From positions 202,559,632 through 202,623,631 of the forward strand of contig JASDDO010000006.1 in NCBI GenBank assembly GCA_030015575.1: a stretch of 64,000 bases of DNA, read 5' to 3'. This document shows positions 35,655 to 46,429 of the stretch, in pieces. Position 1 is the stretch's first letter; the number at the start of each line of letters is the position of its first letter. Origin of the DNA: Agapanthus africanus. Lineage: Eukaryota; Streptophyta; Magnoliopsida; Asparagales; Amaryllidaceae. Both the position numbers and the translations under genes were made by a program. A model generated the notes under the pieces. The model had not been told where the DNA came from. It made no database searches and saw only the letters and a list, made by a program, of their open reading frames with translations.

Positions 35655-36558
35655 TGATCAGTCGAAAATACTGCATCTTTAAACCGGCAATTTCCTTATC
35701 ATTTGCACTCATCTAGAAGTGTTCGGCATTCATATAACACATATTACCAAAAAGTCATTAAATATCAGATTGTATGTGTTAGACTTTAAAACCGGCACTT
35801 TAAAGGAAATTGACTGCATTTCATAGCATGGCATCATTCCTATATATCGCAACTTATGTTTCGAGGTCTGTGCAGGACATTACAGAAGATCGGTAAAATT
35901 TACAAATGAAGACTGTTATAAAGACGCCAACTCATTAATTTGGAATCTGGCAATGATCTAAAAAGAATTAAGAGATTCAAAATATCAGAATGTACATTCA
36001 AAGACAGAACAAAGCAGCTGAAGGAGAATGAAGCCCTAGCTCAACCACTCGGCCGCGGAACCGCGGCCGGAGCCGCATTGCGCCGCGGTTCCGCGGCGGC
36101 TATGACACATCAGCTCCCTTGCTTCAGCTCAGCCTTCTTCTATTTGGTCCTACACCTCATAAAGCCACTACAAATTCCAGAGGGATCTCCAAGCATCTGC
36201 CAGTTCAGCAAACCTAGGGTTTCCTAACTAAACACCACTAGCTTCCTCAACAAGCTTCACTTAAACTCTATTAAGGACATAGAACCTTCCCCTAACCTCC
36301 TAGCTTAGGGTAGAAGCTAATCCCCTAACTAACTACTTCTAGAAGCCTCTTCCTCTAACTAACTTTTGGAGGGAAAACTCAAATTTGAATTCCTAGACCT
36401 AGGGTTTGGAAAACCTATAAATAGACACCTAGGCTCACTTGTTGAAGGTTGTTCAATCTTTGGTTGCTCATTGTTGCTAAATTCTAGTTCAATCTTCATC
36501 TTCCCCAATTTCCACCCACAAGTCTAATGACAAGACTTGTGTCAAAACCCTAACCCTA
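35655..36558 (+). repeat. Athila-like 3' LTR, first 0.9 kb
   Basis: Matches 6730-7640 with scattered substitutions and keeps the TATA box (36415-36424) and GC hairpin. It is cut at CCCTA, where LARD-B begins at 36559. The rest of this LTR should follow LARD-B outside the window. Confidence 0.88.
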
Positions 36559-38281
36559 TGTAACGTTTTAAAAATAATTAAATGAATAATTAAATGAATA
36601 AAATTGTTTAAGTGAATTTTATGAATTTCGGTAAAGTAAAATGTATTTTTCGTAAAATTAAACCGTGATTGTTTTTCATTATAATTTCAAAAATACCTAT
36701 TTTAATTATGTAATTACTAGTAAATGGTGTTTATTTATCCACTTATAAATTTTTAGTTTAATTAAATATTTTTCCTAAATTAATTATTTTAAATATTAAC
36801 ATAAGCTTTATTTTTACACTAAATTAGTGTAAATTACAAATTTGAATGGTTTTAATTTGTAAAAATGAACCATGGCATATTAGAATTTAGTGTGTATCAT
36901 GCAAAATTTATTTGCAAATTTTTCCATGATTCTAGAGTTTTCTTGAGTTGTTTTAGAAAAGAAATAAAAGAAAATTTAATAAAGTAATGAAAAGACATAA
37001 AGAGGGTGATACTTGGAGAGAACTTTCTACACCTTTCCAAATCCTTTTCTTCCTCTCTTTCTCTTCCTAATGGCCGGCCTCACCCCCCATGGAAGCCCCA
37101 CACTTTTCTAAATTCAATTTACCTCCAAAATCATCAAAAATTCATCAAAAATTCCATAAAAAATCCACAAAATCCTAATAAATTCATACCCTCTATTCTC
37201 TACTTTTCTTTACATGGATTTTGGAGTGGGAAAGCATGTATTTTTTAGGCTCATTTCATGTTTGGATTTCATGGTTTGGAGGTATAAATTTCTTTCTTTT
37301 GATTTATTATTATTAGATGTTCATTTAAGCTTAATTAGATTTAATATATTAATTCTATTTACTACTTTTAAAATTCAAGTTAGGGTTTGAAAAATCAAGT
37401 TGTGATTTTTATTAATTAATGAGGGTTATAATAACTAGTTTAACATATTTAGAAGTGGAAATTCTTGTAGGGATGATATGTTGTAAATTGTTAACCTAAA
37501 ATTGATTTAATTATACTTTTTTTTGCTAACTAGTTTTTTTATAAAATATATATATGGGTAATATAAAATTCCAATTAAGGTTGCTATCATTAGATTGTAG
37601 TTTTTGTGAGAATATTAGCATGTTAATGGAAAGAAAAACTTAGTTTGATCACTAGTTCCTTTGATAATTGGAAAATAGTAATAAAATGCTATTATTTTGT
37701 AAACTAGATTTTGGAAATTTCTAAATAAAAGGGATTTAAAATATAATTATGGTTTCATTATATCATTATCATCATGAATTGTAGTTTAAGACATTAATTC
37801 ATGCAAAATCATGTTTTGTGGTGGAATTGTGGTATTTTGGTTGAAAAATGTTGAAAATTGTTAAATGTTGCAAACTAGAAATTTCAAATTAATACAATTG
37901 GGGTGTTAAAAATATAGTAATGGGTTGTATAGTCTATTTATGCTATTTAATGAGTTTTATGACCATTGGTTTCATTTAAATGTCAAGTTTTGAAGAAAAA
38001 CGGTAAATTGGCATTTTCGGGTTTTACGAAATCGGGCGATTTGATGGATTTTAGGGTTTCGATGAATTAAATCATGTTTTATATTGTAAGTAATGAGTTT
38101 TAAAACTATGAGTTGTTTGTTATAGTTATCTCGATCCATCGGCGTTGGTACGCCGATATCGAGCGATATTTGGTGCTTTTGCGTGGACGGGACATATGTT
38201 TTAACCTATGCTTGTTCCTTGCGTTGTTTTGACTTTTGTATGTGATTCAGTTTACGATGCTATTTATATGTTTGCGTTTAG

Positions 38282-38351
38282 GTACCCCTCACGTGGACTG
38301 CGGGCGATGAAGAGGAGGATGGCGACACCGTCTTCGGCAGACATGGACCAG
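38282..38351 (+). other. Exon-like cassette in LTR (LARD-B copy, 70 nt)
   Basis: Preceded by a pyrimidine-richer stretch ending TTTAG and followed by GTGAGTAG. One frame reads TWTAGDEEEDGDTVF, close to LARD-C TWTSDDEEENGDIDF. Five of the ten differing codons are synonymous changes. The frame relative to the borders is shifted by one base between B and C, which weakens a coding reading. Confidence 0.35.
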
Positions 38352-38366
38352 GTGAGTAGATGTATA

Positions 38367-38416
38367 TCTACGGGGGGAAGTCGGGTGGATGGCGTTTAGC
38401 ACCCCCGCAACGTAGA
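38367..38416 (+). other. Conserved stem after splice-like donor (LARD-B copy)
   Basis: TCTACG (38367-38372) followed by a G run pairs with a C run and CGTAGA (38411-38416), with a short bulge and a loop containing GTCGGGTGGATGGCG. The block starts 8 nt after the GTGAGTA. Confidence 0.6.
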
Positions 38417-38622
38417 ATAGGGATAGTACTTATTGACATTAGGAAACAATATGTGACCCAAGATTCTTAATGAGTAGGACCCTAGTAATGACCCTAGGCT
38501 GGACTAGACTGATTTAGGAAGACATATCAGAAGATGAATACCTTGGAAGAGGTTCGTAGGTTTCAGGTAGAAACACACACGCACACACTGAAACACGACA
38601 TGGTGTATACGTGCATGTGTAT

Positions 38623-38639
38623 ATATATATATATATATA
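38623..38639. repeat. (AT)n microsatellite
   Basis: An uninterrupted TA run in the LARD-B LTR. Confidence 0.85.
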
Positions 38640-39436
38640 GGATGAGGTATAGGTATATATATATACAACACGTATATGGGATACATTGAGGTATGATGAA
38701 ACAGTGTAACTGGGCTTGATGCCGTGATTCTTGGCTATACAGTCGTATTAAGTGTTAGCGGATCATTATAGAATGAGATAATGAACTTGTATACTTAAAT
38801 TATAATGGGTGGTCATGATATTGAGGTACATGGGACTCTAAAATAGTACCCAGACTATAACTTGTGACTGATCACGATATGGGATATGTATGACTTGATT
38901 ACGACATCATATAGGTGCGACCTGATGTCGATACTATAGAGGTGTGACTTGAGGACGATATGATATCCGTATGACTTAATCACAATATGATACATAAGAC
39001 TTGATATTCCTGAGGATGACATTATACTAATGATGAGACACCTAGGAGATACTTGACCCGTACCCCGATATTGGGATGCCGTACGATGGATTTTACCGTA
39101 CGAGGCATAGATATGATGATTGATCCACACTCTTGATTCAAGGAAGCCGTACTACGTACGTGACGCTATTGAGGCTGGATCACCGACTATCAGAGATATT
39201 GATTCAGACCTAGGTAGACAATTGTTTCTTAATGACTAGTTTCTTAGGTTTAGTTCCTTAGGAGGTTAGATGGACAATAGCTTAGTTTCGAGTCATATAG
39301 TGGTAGTGATAATTGTATATCAAATGAGTGGATAACACACATCCGTCTTTACTTTTTCACTGTAATCATAATGTTGCATGTTCATACATATGTTGCTATA
39401 ATGAGTATAAACCTTACCTGTTAGGACACCAGCACC

Positions 39437-39502
39437 ATTACCGATGATGCGCATATTCCACGCACACTCATATGCCGGCTCACACACATCATCATCGGTA
39501 AT
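39437..39502 (+). other. Conserved LTR long-range stem (LARD-B copy)
   Basis: ATTACCGATGATG (39437-39449) and CATCATCGGTAAT (39490-39502) are exact complements with a 40-nt loop holding GCCGGCTCACACAC. Confidence 0.85.
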
Positions 39503-41056
39503 TGCTATGTTACGTACACTTTAGATCATATTATCTTTTATTGATAGAATCAGTTAACAACTTGACCGATATAATATTGTGATTACTCTCTGATGTTAGT
39601 ATAGACATGATAATTATCACTTAGACATTCATGCATTCATGTTTTCATGTTATCATGCAGTATTATGGGCATATGCCGACACTTATCATATACTTACTCA
39701 TGATTTTGAGATTTGGGTTTCTATGAGATTTCTGGATTTTTGGGAAAAACCGCAAGAATATATAAAAACTTCTCTCTCTCTCCTCCTCTCTTTTTAAAAT
39801 AAGATGCGGTTTTCTCGTGATGTAGGTGTCGTCCACCATGAGATTTCATGTTTTCTGTTGGATTTCGAGACCCGATTCGAGGAGTGGATGAACCGTCTCG
39901 GGCACATGGTGGGCCCGGTATGGTACCCCGGGGCAAGAAGATCGAGTTGTAGACGATGAGCCTGGCAGGGGAGAGCTACCTACCGGTGATGTCTGGCACG
40001 GCGGATATCCGGAGGATACCGACCGTTGTCATGAGATTTGATGATATGGGCCGATCCGAACTGATGGAGCCCGAGGTATTGAGACTATGAGACTTGAGAT
40101 TTACATGTTTGTGTCGAAACTTGATACGGATTTCCATGGATTTCATTGTTGAGATTTCAGATTCCTATACACATTTCACTATGATAACAGCTAAAGATTT
40201 CTTATATAGATATATCTGGATTTCAGGTTTGATTATGTTATATTCATGGTCCATGCATATCTATTCATATGACATAGTATTATATGAGGCACTGACACGA
40301 GCACGGAGTATCTGCATTTACACGTAGTTTTACCCTGCTATTACTAGATGATTAGGATATGATAGTGTATTATTATGACCTAGGATAGCGTCGTGCATTC
40401 GATTTCTTTTCGTAGATGTCTTCTACTCACAAGTTGGCAACTCACCCCCGTTGTGCCAAATTTTATTACAGGTTCGATGTACAGGTTTCCCTGGCAGCTT
40501 GCTGGCACATCATTTCATTCAGGGTGATTTGCACGGTAGGTTGGTTCACTTGTATCTGAACCACCATTGTACTTTTATTATTTCATTTGTATCTAGTAAG
40601 CTTCATCAACTATACTTGTATTACTTGATAAGTTTATTGGACCAGTCTTTTATTTCGACCTTAGAGTCGCGCATGTATTATTCTGATCTGGTGGTTTTGT
40701 TTTCTTTTGAGTTTTGAGCCTCGCCCTTTGGCGTTGTTTACTGTTGTGATTATTGTGGTTGTTTCCGCCTGTTGGCGTTGAGCTAGCTCCCGTTGGGGAT
40801 GCTTTTCATTGTTTATATGTATATTATACTTGTTGTACCCGTTTGGGGGCCAGTTTTTCAGAGGAGACTCTTCCGAAATTTTTGTGAAAATTTGCTGATA
40901 CTTTTAAAATTGTTTTTCTTCTTATTTTCTTTTTCTTCTTCTTCTTTTATATGGTTTAGATTTCTGGGCTTCGGCTTACTTAGGTTACGTTGCGCCTCTA
41001 GACGCTTCGTAATCTAAGTGCCGGTCACGTTCCGTACTTTCGGGTCGTGACAAAGT

Positions 41057-41070
41057 TGGTATCAGAGCGC
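41057..41070 (+). other. Primer-binding site, initiator tRNA-Met (LARD-B)
   Basis: TGGTATCAGAGCGC begins four bases after the LTR end ...GTGACA; 12 bases match the initiator-Met tRNA 3' end. Confidence 0.9.
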
Positions 41071-41127
41071 TAGGTTTAACCTTGTGTAAGTCTAGGTGAC
41101 CCTTGGTTGATGGAGTAGGCGATTTAG

Positions 41128-41183
41128 GTAGAGTAACGTATCGTGTGTATGGTCTGCGGCATACTTACGATACGCTACTCTGC
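41128..41183 (+). other. Long hairpin after the primer site (LARD-B copy)
   Basis: GTAGAGTAACGTATCGT (41128-41144) pairs with ACGATACGCTACTCTGC (41167-41183), 17 positions with two G-U wobbles. Inside it GTATG (41147-41151) pairs with CATAC (41160-41164) around an 8-nt loop GTCTGCGG. Its position fits a packaging or dimerisation signal; that role is inferred. Confidence 0.6.
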
Positions 41184-42654
41184 TTAAGGAGCCTTAGGAT
41201 GTACATTGTTTGCACCATATTTCATTCGTTCCTTTGATCTATCTTCGTCGATGTCGGAGGGTGGTTTCTGTTACCACGGGGCGCACTGGCAGAGGGAGCT
41301 GCGGCTCGAATGCGATAACCATTAGAGTATTGGTTATTCTTGAGGATTGAAGCATTGTTTAGCGTATGGACGAAGGGTATTCACATGCCGTCCGGATGAA
41401 GTTAAAGGGTTCGAACGATTATCAGAAAACCATTTTCCCAAGTTTAAAGTATTCGGAAGAACATGCAGGTATTTCGATGGACCCTCTAGAAGAATGAAAC
41501 CCTAACTCGACATAATGACCACGATAACGCCCTTGAACCTTAGGGTTTACGGCAGTTCCGCGGTGCCATTAGTGAGGCTTGGGTTTGCCCTTCTACGGCT
41601 GGATCATCGATGCTGGGATATGTACCGGATATTTTTAAACTGTACTTGAATGTTGAGCTCTCGGGGAATTATGGGATTTTTATGGATCGATCGAAAAGTT
41701 TAATGTAGGCCGGATATCATGTGAAGGGATCGACTACGTGGGAGACTCTAGATATGAGTATTGCCGTGGGTAGCACAGTCAGCACAGCTACGAAGAGACG
41801 AGTTTGAAGCAATCGACATCAGAGGAAAGAGGCGGACATTGATGATAGTGTTTACGATTGTGATTTAGTGATTTGAATTTCATATTTTCGTTGATTGGAT
41901 TTTTGGTATTTTGAGGACTTTGTTCTACGATTGGTATTTCATGTGTGTACCTTCATTTCATTCTATTTGTGTTTCATATATCAGTTGTATTGATGTTGTT
42001 TAGTACACACCCAGTACACTTGATTTGGTTTTATATATTTTGAGATTTTTGATTTGATTTCGTGCATAGGGGTTACACATGATTTTGACATATGTTTCGA
42101 CCTAGTTTTCATGCATTTTTGTGCTGTGATTTCGATTTTGGTATTCGATGTATGTTTTCGTGCACAATGTGCACCTGATTAGGATTCTTGCTGTAACATC
42201 TTTAAAAATATAAAATATTAATTTTGGGAATTTTTATAATTTAATATTATTTTATTGATTATTTTAATATTAAATGCAAATAAATAGGAAAAATGTTAGA
42301 AAAATTATGAAAAATTAGGGAAAATTCTAAAATGGGTTAATTATTGAAATTATGACATTTTTAAGTTGTTGTGATCATTTTGACACTAATTTAGTGCTAA
42401 TCGCGATTAAAATCGCTAATTGGGTTTTTTGGCAATTTTGTGCAAAACTTGCACATACCACTTTTTCTATACTTGTGTATTTTTCTAGCCATGGTTTTCA
42501 TTTGGGTTTACTATTCTTGTGAGAAGGTTTAGGGATTTAAAAGAAAAGGGAAAAAGAAAAAGAAAGTGTAATGATGAGGGTAGGTGAGAGAGAGGGTTGA
42601 ACCATTGACCAAACCCTTAGCCATTTTCATCATTTCTCTCCCTCTCCCTTTGCT

Positions 42655-42840
42655 TTGCTGCTGCCGCCTCTTCCTCCCCCTTCCTCCACCTTCAACCTCC
42701 CCACTTCATCTCATAAAACACCCCAAAACATCACACTCACTTCATTAAAAATGTGCAAAATCCCTAGATCTACACATGGAGCTAAAGAAGTATGGATTTG
42801 GCCACTAGAGGGCAACTCAAGAATTTTCTTGAGTTGCTAA
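42655..42840 (+). other. Short leader reading frame in LARD-A LTR (unknown)
   Basis: 61 residues, MLLPPLPPPSS... ending ...GNSRIFLSC, overlapping the 12-bp hairpin. The LARD-C LTR has a minus-strand frame (3220-3528) with a similar tail, ...GNSRKFLSC, and a similar proline/serine-rich start. The shared tail is largely dictated by the conserved hairpin, so it need not be protein selection. Copies at 50472-50657 and 58288-58473. Confidence 0.25.
42812..42837 (+). other. Perfect 12-bp hairpin before a splice-like donor (LARD-A)
   Basis: GCAACTCAAGAA and TTCTTGAGTTGC with a 2-nt loop, followed 8 nt later by AAG/GTAATT (GT at 42846). The same hairpin occurs in LTR 2 and LTR 3 at about +7817 and +15633, and a 13-bp version in LARD-C. 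Confidence 0.75.
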
Positions 42841-43607
42841 TGAAGGTAATTTCTGAACCATTTGTTTAAGTATAGCCTTTCCTATAACCCCATGTTAAGA
42901 TTTAATCGATATTGTGGATTTTAGTGGAATTGAGAGAAACCTAGTTAGGGTTTGAGTGGAATTGATGTTGCATTATGAAATTGGGCTCAGTATTGATCTT
43001 ACCAACACCCTAGTGTTTGAATTGGAGCCCAAAACCTGAAGCAAACACCAGAATACGGATTTTAGAAACCAATATCGGGGGAAAAACTGGAATCTGCCAC
43101 TGTTAAATTGAATCTGCTAACACCCCGAGAACCCTAAAATAATATTGAGTGGAAATTGAGATGTGCAGGCAACATAGAGGCAACACCCAAAACCCTAGCT
43201 CCCCACTCCACCTTCTGGCCGCCAAAAACTCCATTCTGGCCGCAATTTGCGGCCAGACCAGTGAGGAACTTCCTCGTTTTCTGTGCACAGCCCCAATTCC
43301 CCAATTCTTGGCCCTGGGTACTTCTAGTTTTGACAGATTCTGTCTAGGGTGAAATCTGGGACATATATCCTATGTTGTCGTTTTGGATTCGTGTTTCCGT
43401 ATTCCGTATTTTTGGATTCTGAAATGGTGGAATGTGTTTTGCCTCGACTATTGTCGTTTATACGACGATATAGAGGATTATGGATGGTTTTGAAGGCGTG
43501 CCATAGGTTCTCACCTATAGGCCCCCTTATCGTATCGTTTTGGAGTTTATGCGCCGTTTTAGATTGGATTTGGTTTTAATGCGCATATACGATATTTTGA
43601 TGTGTAG

Positions 43608-43670
43608 GTACCCATGAAGACTTCGGACGACAAGCAAATGCATGGTGATGTCCGCAATTGGTGATGCAAG
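43608..43670 (+). other. Exon-like cassette in LTR (LARD-A copy, 63 nt)
   Basis: Bounded by TGTGTAG upstream and GTGAGTAG downstream. It reads VPMKTSDDKQMHGD in one frame, then reaches a TGA. Shorter and more diverged than the LARD-B and LARD-C cassettes (70 nt each), but with the same borders and position. Confidence 0.3.
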
Positions 43671-43683
43671 GTGAGTAGATTAT

Positions 43684-43737
43684 ATCTACGGGGGAAAGTC
43701 GGGTGGATGGCGTATAGCACCCCCGCAGTCCGTAGAT
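43684..43737 (+). other. Conserved stem after splice-like donor (LARD-A copy)
   Basis: ATCTACGG (43684-43691) pairs exactly with CCGTAGAT (43730-43737); an inner G run and C run (CCCCC near 43720) can extend it past a bulge. The loop contains GTCGGGTGGATGGCG as in LARD-B. Confidence 0.6.
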
Positions 43738-44422
43738 AGCTTATTATATAGTATTGTGATATTAGGTGTATTTTGGATATGTAGGGTTAGAAGTGGCTAG
43801 TGTAGTTCATAGTCGCGAACCCTAGGATAGAATTACACCTATACATATACCCTTGCTTTTCACATGTACTTACACTGTGGTTGATGATATGTGACGACTT
43901 TGGAGATGAGTCGATATTGTGGGCTTGGTGCCCTGGGATCGGTGTTTTGATACGATTCATATGTGGGATTTGACTTGTGATTCTTGCGGGCTTGGGATGT
44001 GTGTTTACCCCCGCATGCATACTTTACCGATGTTACCGTTTGTACTAGATATAGAGTAGTACATCCAGACTAGATGATCTGATGACAGTGAGATGTTGAT
44101 CCCTACCCAGCTTTTGGGAATGCCGTACGATGATTTACCGTACGAGCTGATATTGATGATAGATCCGCACTCATAGCTAGAGGATATCTTACGATATGAC
44201 ATTGAGGCGGGATCACCGACTATATATCTACATATATACTTAGACTCAGTTTTAGGTGGTTTCCACACCTACCCCTCCTGATTGACAGGATACTTAGATG
44301 TAGTTGCATAGTAGATACTTCACTGTGCTGCTGATTTCTAGATTTCCGCATATTCATGTTATTCGCATTGCTGGCATATGTTCATTACCATATTATTATC
44401 ATGCTGTTAGGACACCAGCACC

Positions 44423-44487
44423 ATTATCGATGATGCGTATGTTTCACGTACACTACTTGCCGGCTCACACACTTCATCATCGATAAT
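44423..44487 (+). other. Conserved LTR long-range stem (LARD-A copy)
   Basis: ATTATCGATGATG (44423-44435) and CATCATCGATAAT (44475-44487) are exact complements. Compared with LARD-B and -C, a C-G pair is replaced by T-A on both sides. The second copy's first arm is at 52240-52252. Confidence 0.85.
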
Positions 44488-46192
44488 TGCCATGTCACTA
44501 CACAGTAGTACTTATCATTTGTGATATGATGCTTCATTCGACATATGCGCATTCCTATTCCATGTTGCATGATTTCCGATATGATTACTCTCTTTACATG
44601 TCGCATATATCATGGATTGATTGCATAGTACATCGCATTGGATTTACTGCTGGATGTTGGATTTTCATGTGATTTCTGGTTTTTGAGGACCGTGGGGTTA
44701 TTTAAGAAAAGAGGCACTTTATGAAAACCCGGTACCTCGTGATATGATATTTCGGTGCGTCCACCACGCGTTTTCTCGGTGCTGAGACGTGTGCTTGAAA
44801 CCCGATTCGAGGAGGTGATGTACCGTTTGCGGGTTCGTGGTAGGCCCGGTATGGTTCCCCTCGGCGAGATGATCGATGGGTTATGCCGATTGAGCCTGGA
44901 GGCGGGCGAGTACCTACCGGTGATTTTACCTGAGCTCGGCGGATATCCGGGGGATACCGCCTGGAGCCGAGAGATGGGCATACTGCTGGGGCCGACGGGC
45001 CGATATCCGCAGACGGAGCCCAGAGATGGACATGGGTTGACTCATACTGCCGGGGCCGAGGGCCGATATCCGCAGACGGAGCCCCATATGGATGAGGATT
45101 TACGTGCCGATGCTTGGCACGGGTTTCATGATGGGTTTTCCATGATTTTATTTATATCCTCACATTGCATACATGATGCTTGCTGTCAGTGGGTGACAGG
45201 TGGACGGGTTCCACATATATACAGACTTGGTTCATATACAGACTGGATTTACACTTATCTTACACCAATATTAGTGGTATGGGACGCTAATATATGTGTA
45301 TTGATATTATTGATATTTCTTCATTGATACCTCATGCAGACATACCTTACACTGATGACATGTTGTTACCTGAGTACCTGGCACTATATACATGATTAGA
45401 TGTTACCTTGCCACCTTTTTACACTCAGATGTACTCTTGTGGATATTTTACTGATCGTTGACTTAGGATTATGTCTTGCATTCGATTTATCCTTGTAGAT
45501 GTTTCTATTCACGAGTTGGCAACTCACCCCCGTTGTGCCACAGTTCTTGCAGGTTTTGCCGTACAGGTTCTATTGCGGCATTCCTGGCACACTACCTTCT
45601 TGCGGGTGATTTGCTATTGGTAGGTGGATTCTTTTGCATCCAGAATCCCCATTTTGTACTTATTTATTCATTGTATCTAGAAATGTCCATCAACCAAAAC
45701 TTGTATATTCTTTCAGACTCAGAGACAGTATTGTATTATTCGACCTAGAGTCGCGCTTAGTAGTATTGCGGTTTTCTTGCTACTTGAGCTTTCTTTTGGT
45801 TTTGATCCTCGCCACTTGGCGTTGTATATTATCATATCATTGCGTGGTTGTGACCGTCGATTGACGAAGAGCTAGCTCCCGCTTGGGGATGCCTTTATCA
45901 TTTTCTATAGTGTTATTCATGTTGTACCCCATTCGGGGCCAGTTTTACAAAGGAAACTCTGCCGAAATTTTTAGAAAAGACTTATTGTTTTCAAAACGTA
46001 CCTTCGGCTTAGTTATTTAAAAACCTTGATTTCAAACCTGTATTTCTTCACTTCTTTAAACCAGTTTTCCTTATTTATTCTTCAAAATGGTTTTAGATTT
46101 CTGGGCTTTTGGCTTACTTGGATCAGATGGAGTCCTATAGGCTTCATATGGTTCAAGTGCCAGTCACGTGCTCTTTCGGGGCGTGACAAAGT

Positions 46193-46206
46193 TGGTATCA
46201 GAGCGC
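46193..46206 (+). other. Primer-binding site, initiator tRNA-Met (LARD-A copy 1)
   Basis: TGGTATCAGAGCGC, four bases after the LTR end. Confidence 0.9.
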
Positions 46207-46373
46207 TAGGTTGACCTTGGTTCGAGTCTAAGTTTGACTATGTGGAGCCTAGGGAGTTGTTTATATACGGAACTTAGGCTTGACCTTACGGAACTTAGAC
46301 TTGGTCGAGGGGGTGTGAACCCGAACTTTCGTCGTTCTAGGATAACCCTTGGTTGATGGATTAGGTGACTAAA

Positions 46374-46429
46374 GTAGAGTGACGTACCGTTGGTATGTTC
46401 CGCGGCATACTTATGACACACCACTCCGC
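46374..46429 (+). other. Long hairpin after the primer site (LARD-A copy 1)
   Basis: GTAGAGTGACGTACCGT (46374-46390) faces ATGACACACCACTCCGC (46413-46429), with GTATG/CATAC inside around a TTCCGCGG loop. It pairs less well than in LARD-B; copy 2 (54191-54246) has two changes in the 3' arm that make it pair better. Confidence 0.5.

Larger units (their letters stand above)
6730..36558 (+). mobile_element. Athila-like Ty3/gypsy retrotransposon, decayed and interrupted
   Basis: A 1.9 kb 5' LTR (TGATCAG...CAATCA) is followed by a tRNA-Asp-type primer site, an untranslated leader, gag, protease, RT, RNase H, integrase, a 1.4 kb non-coding spacer, a polypurine tract and the first 0.9 kb of the 3' LTR. 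LARD-B interrupts that LTR at 36558. A Copia element interrupts RT at 13357-32292. The Asp primer site, long leader, DLGAS-type protease and long space after integrase fit the Athila/Tat branch; Athila is my best placement, by recollection of family traits rather than a tree. The frame is inactivated many times. Confidence 0.8.
36559..41052 (+). repeat. LARD-B 5' LTR (4.5 kb)
   Basis: Left end set by the match to 62528, right end by the primer site four bases on. In order it contains: AT-rich start, leader-like block (37000-37281), exon-like cassette (38282-38351), stem (38367-38416), repeat-prone CA/AT tract (38570-38640), long-range stem (39437-39502), GC-rich block (39840-40020) and the GGCAACTCACCCCC module (40435-40460). 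Short reading frames do not match LARD-A in frame. It differs from the first 1.5 kb of the 3' LTR by roughly 1-2 percent by eye. Confidence 0.85.
41053..42191 (+). other. LARD-B internal region, 5' part
   Basis: Primer site and hairpin, then about 1 kb that aligns in pieces with the LARD-A internal region (for example 41430-41620 with 47405-47600, and 41840-41930 with 48930-49010). No protein recognised. It ends at CTTGC (42187-42191), the target site of LARD-A. Confidence 0.7.
42192..46188 (+). repeat. LARD-A LTR 1 (4.0 kb)
   Basis: TGTAACATC...GGGGCGTGACA. It has the same module order as LARD-B: leader with hairpin (42812-42837), exon-like cassette (43608-43670), stem (43684-43737), long-range stem (44423-44487), a GC-rich block with a duplicated CCGATATCCGCAGACGGAGC motif (44999-45085) and the GGCAACTCACCCCC module (about 45520). 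A 190-residue open frame at 44755-45327 is probably chance. Confidence 0.88.

Noticed and set aside
36547..36558. CCCTAACCCTA as interstitial telomere repeat
   Set aside because: Only about two units, and it is ordinary Athila LTR sequence also present at 7624-7635 without expansion.
44755..45327. 190-residue open frame in the LARD-A LTRs (also 52572-53144, 60388-60960)
   Set aside because: The homologous block of LARD-B (39840-40020) has a one-base indel in the middle and reaches a stop in that frame. The three LARD-A copies agree only because they are almost identical. No family resemblance.
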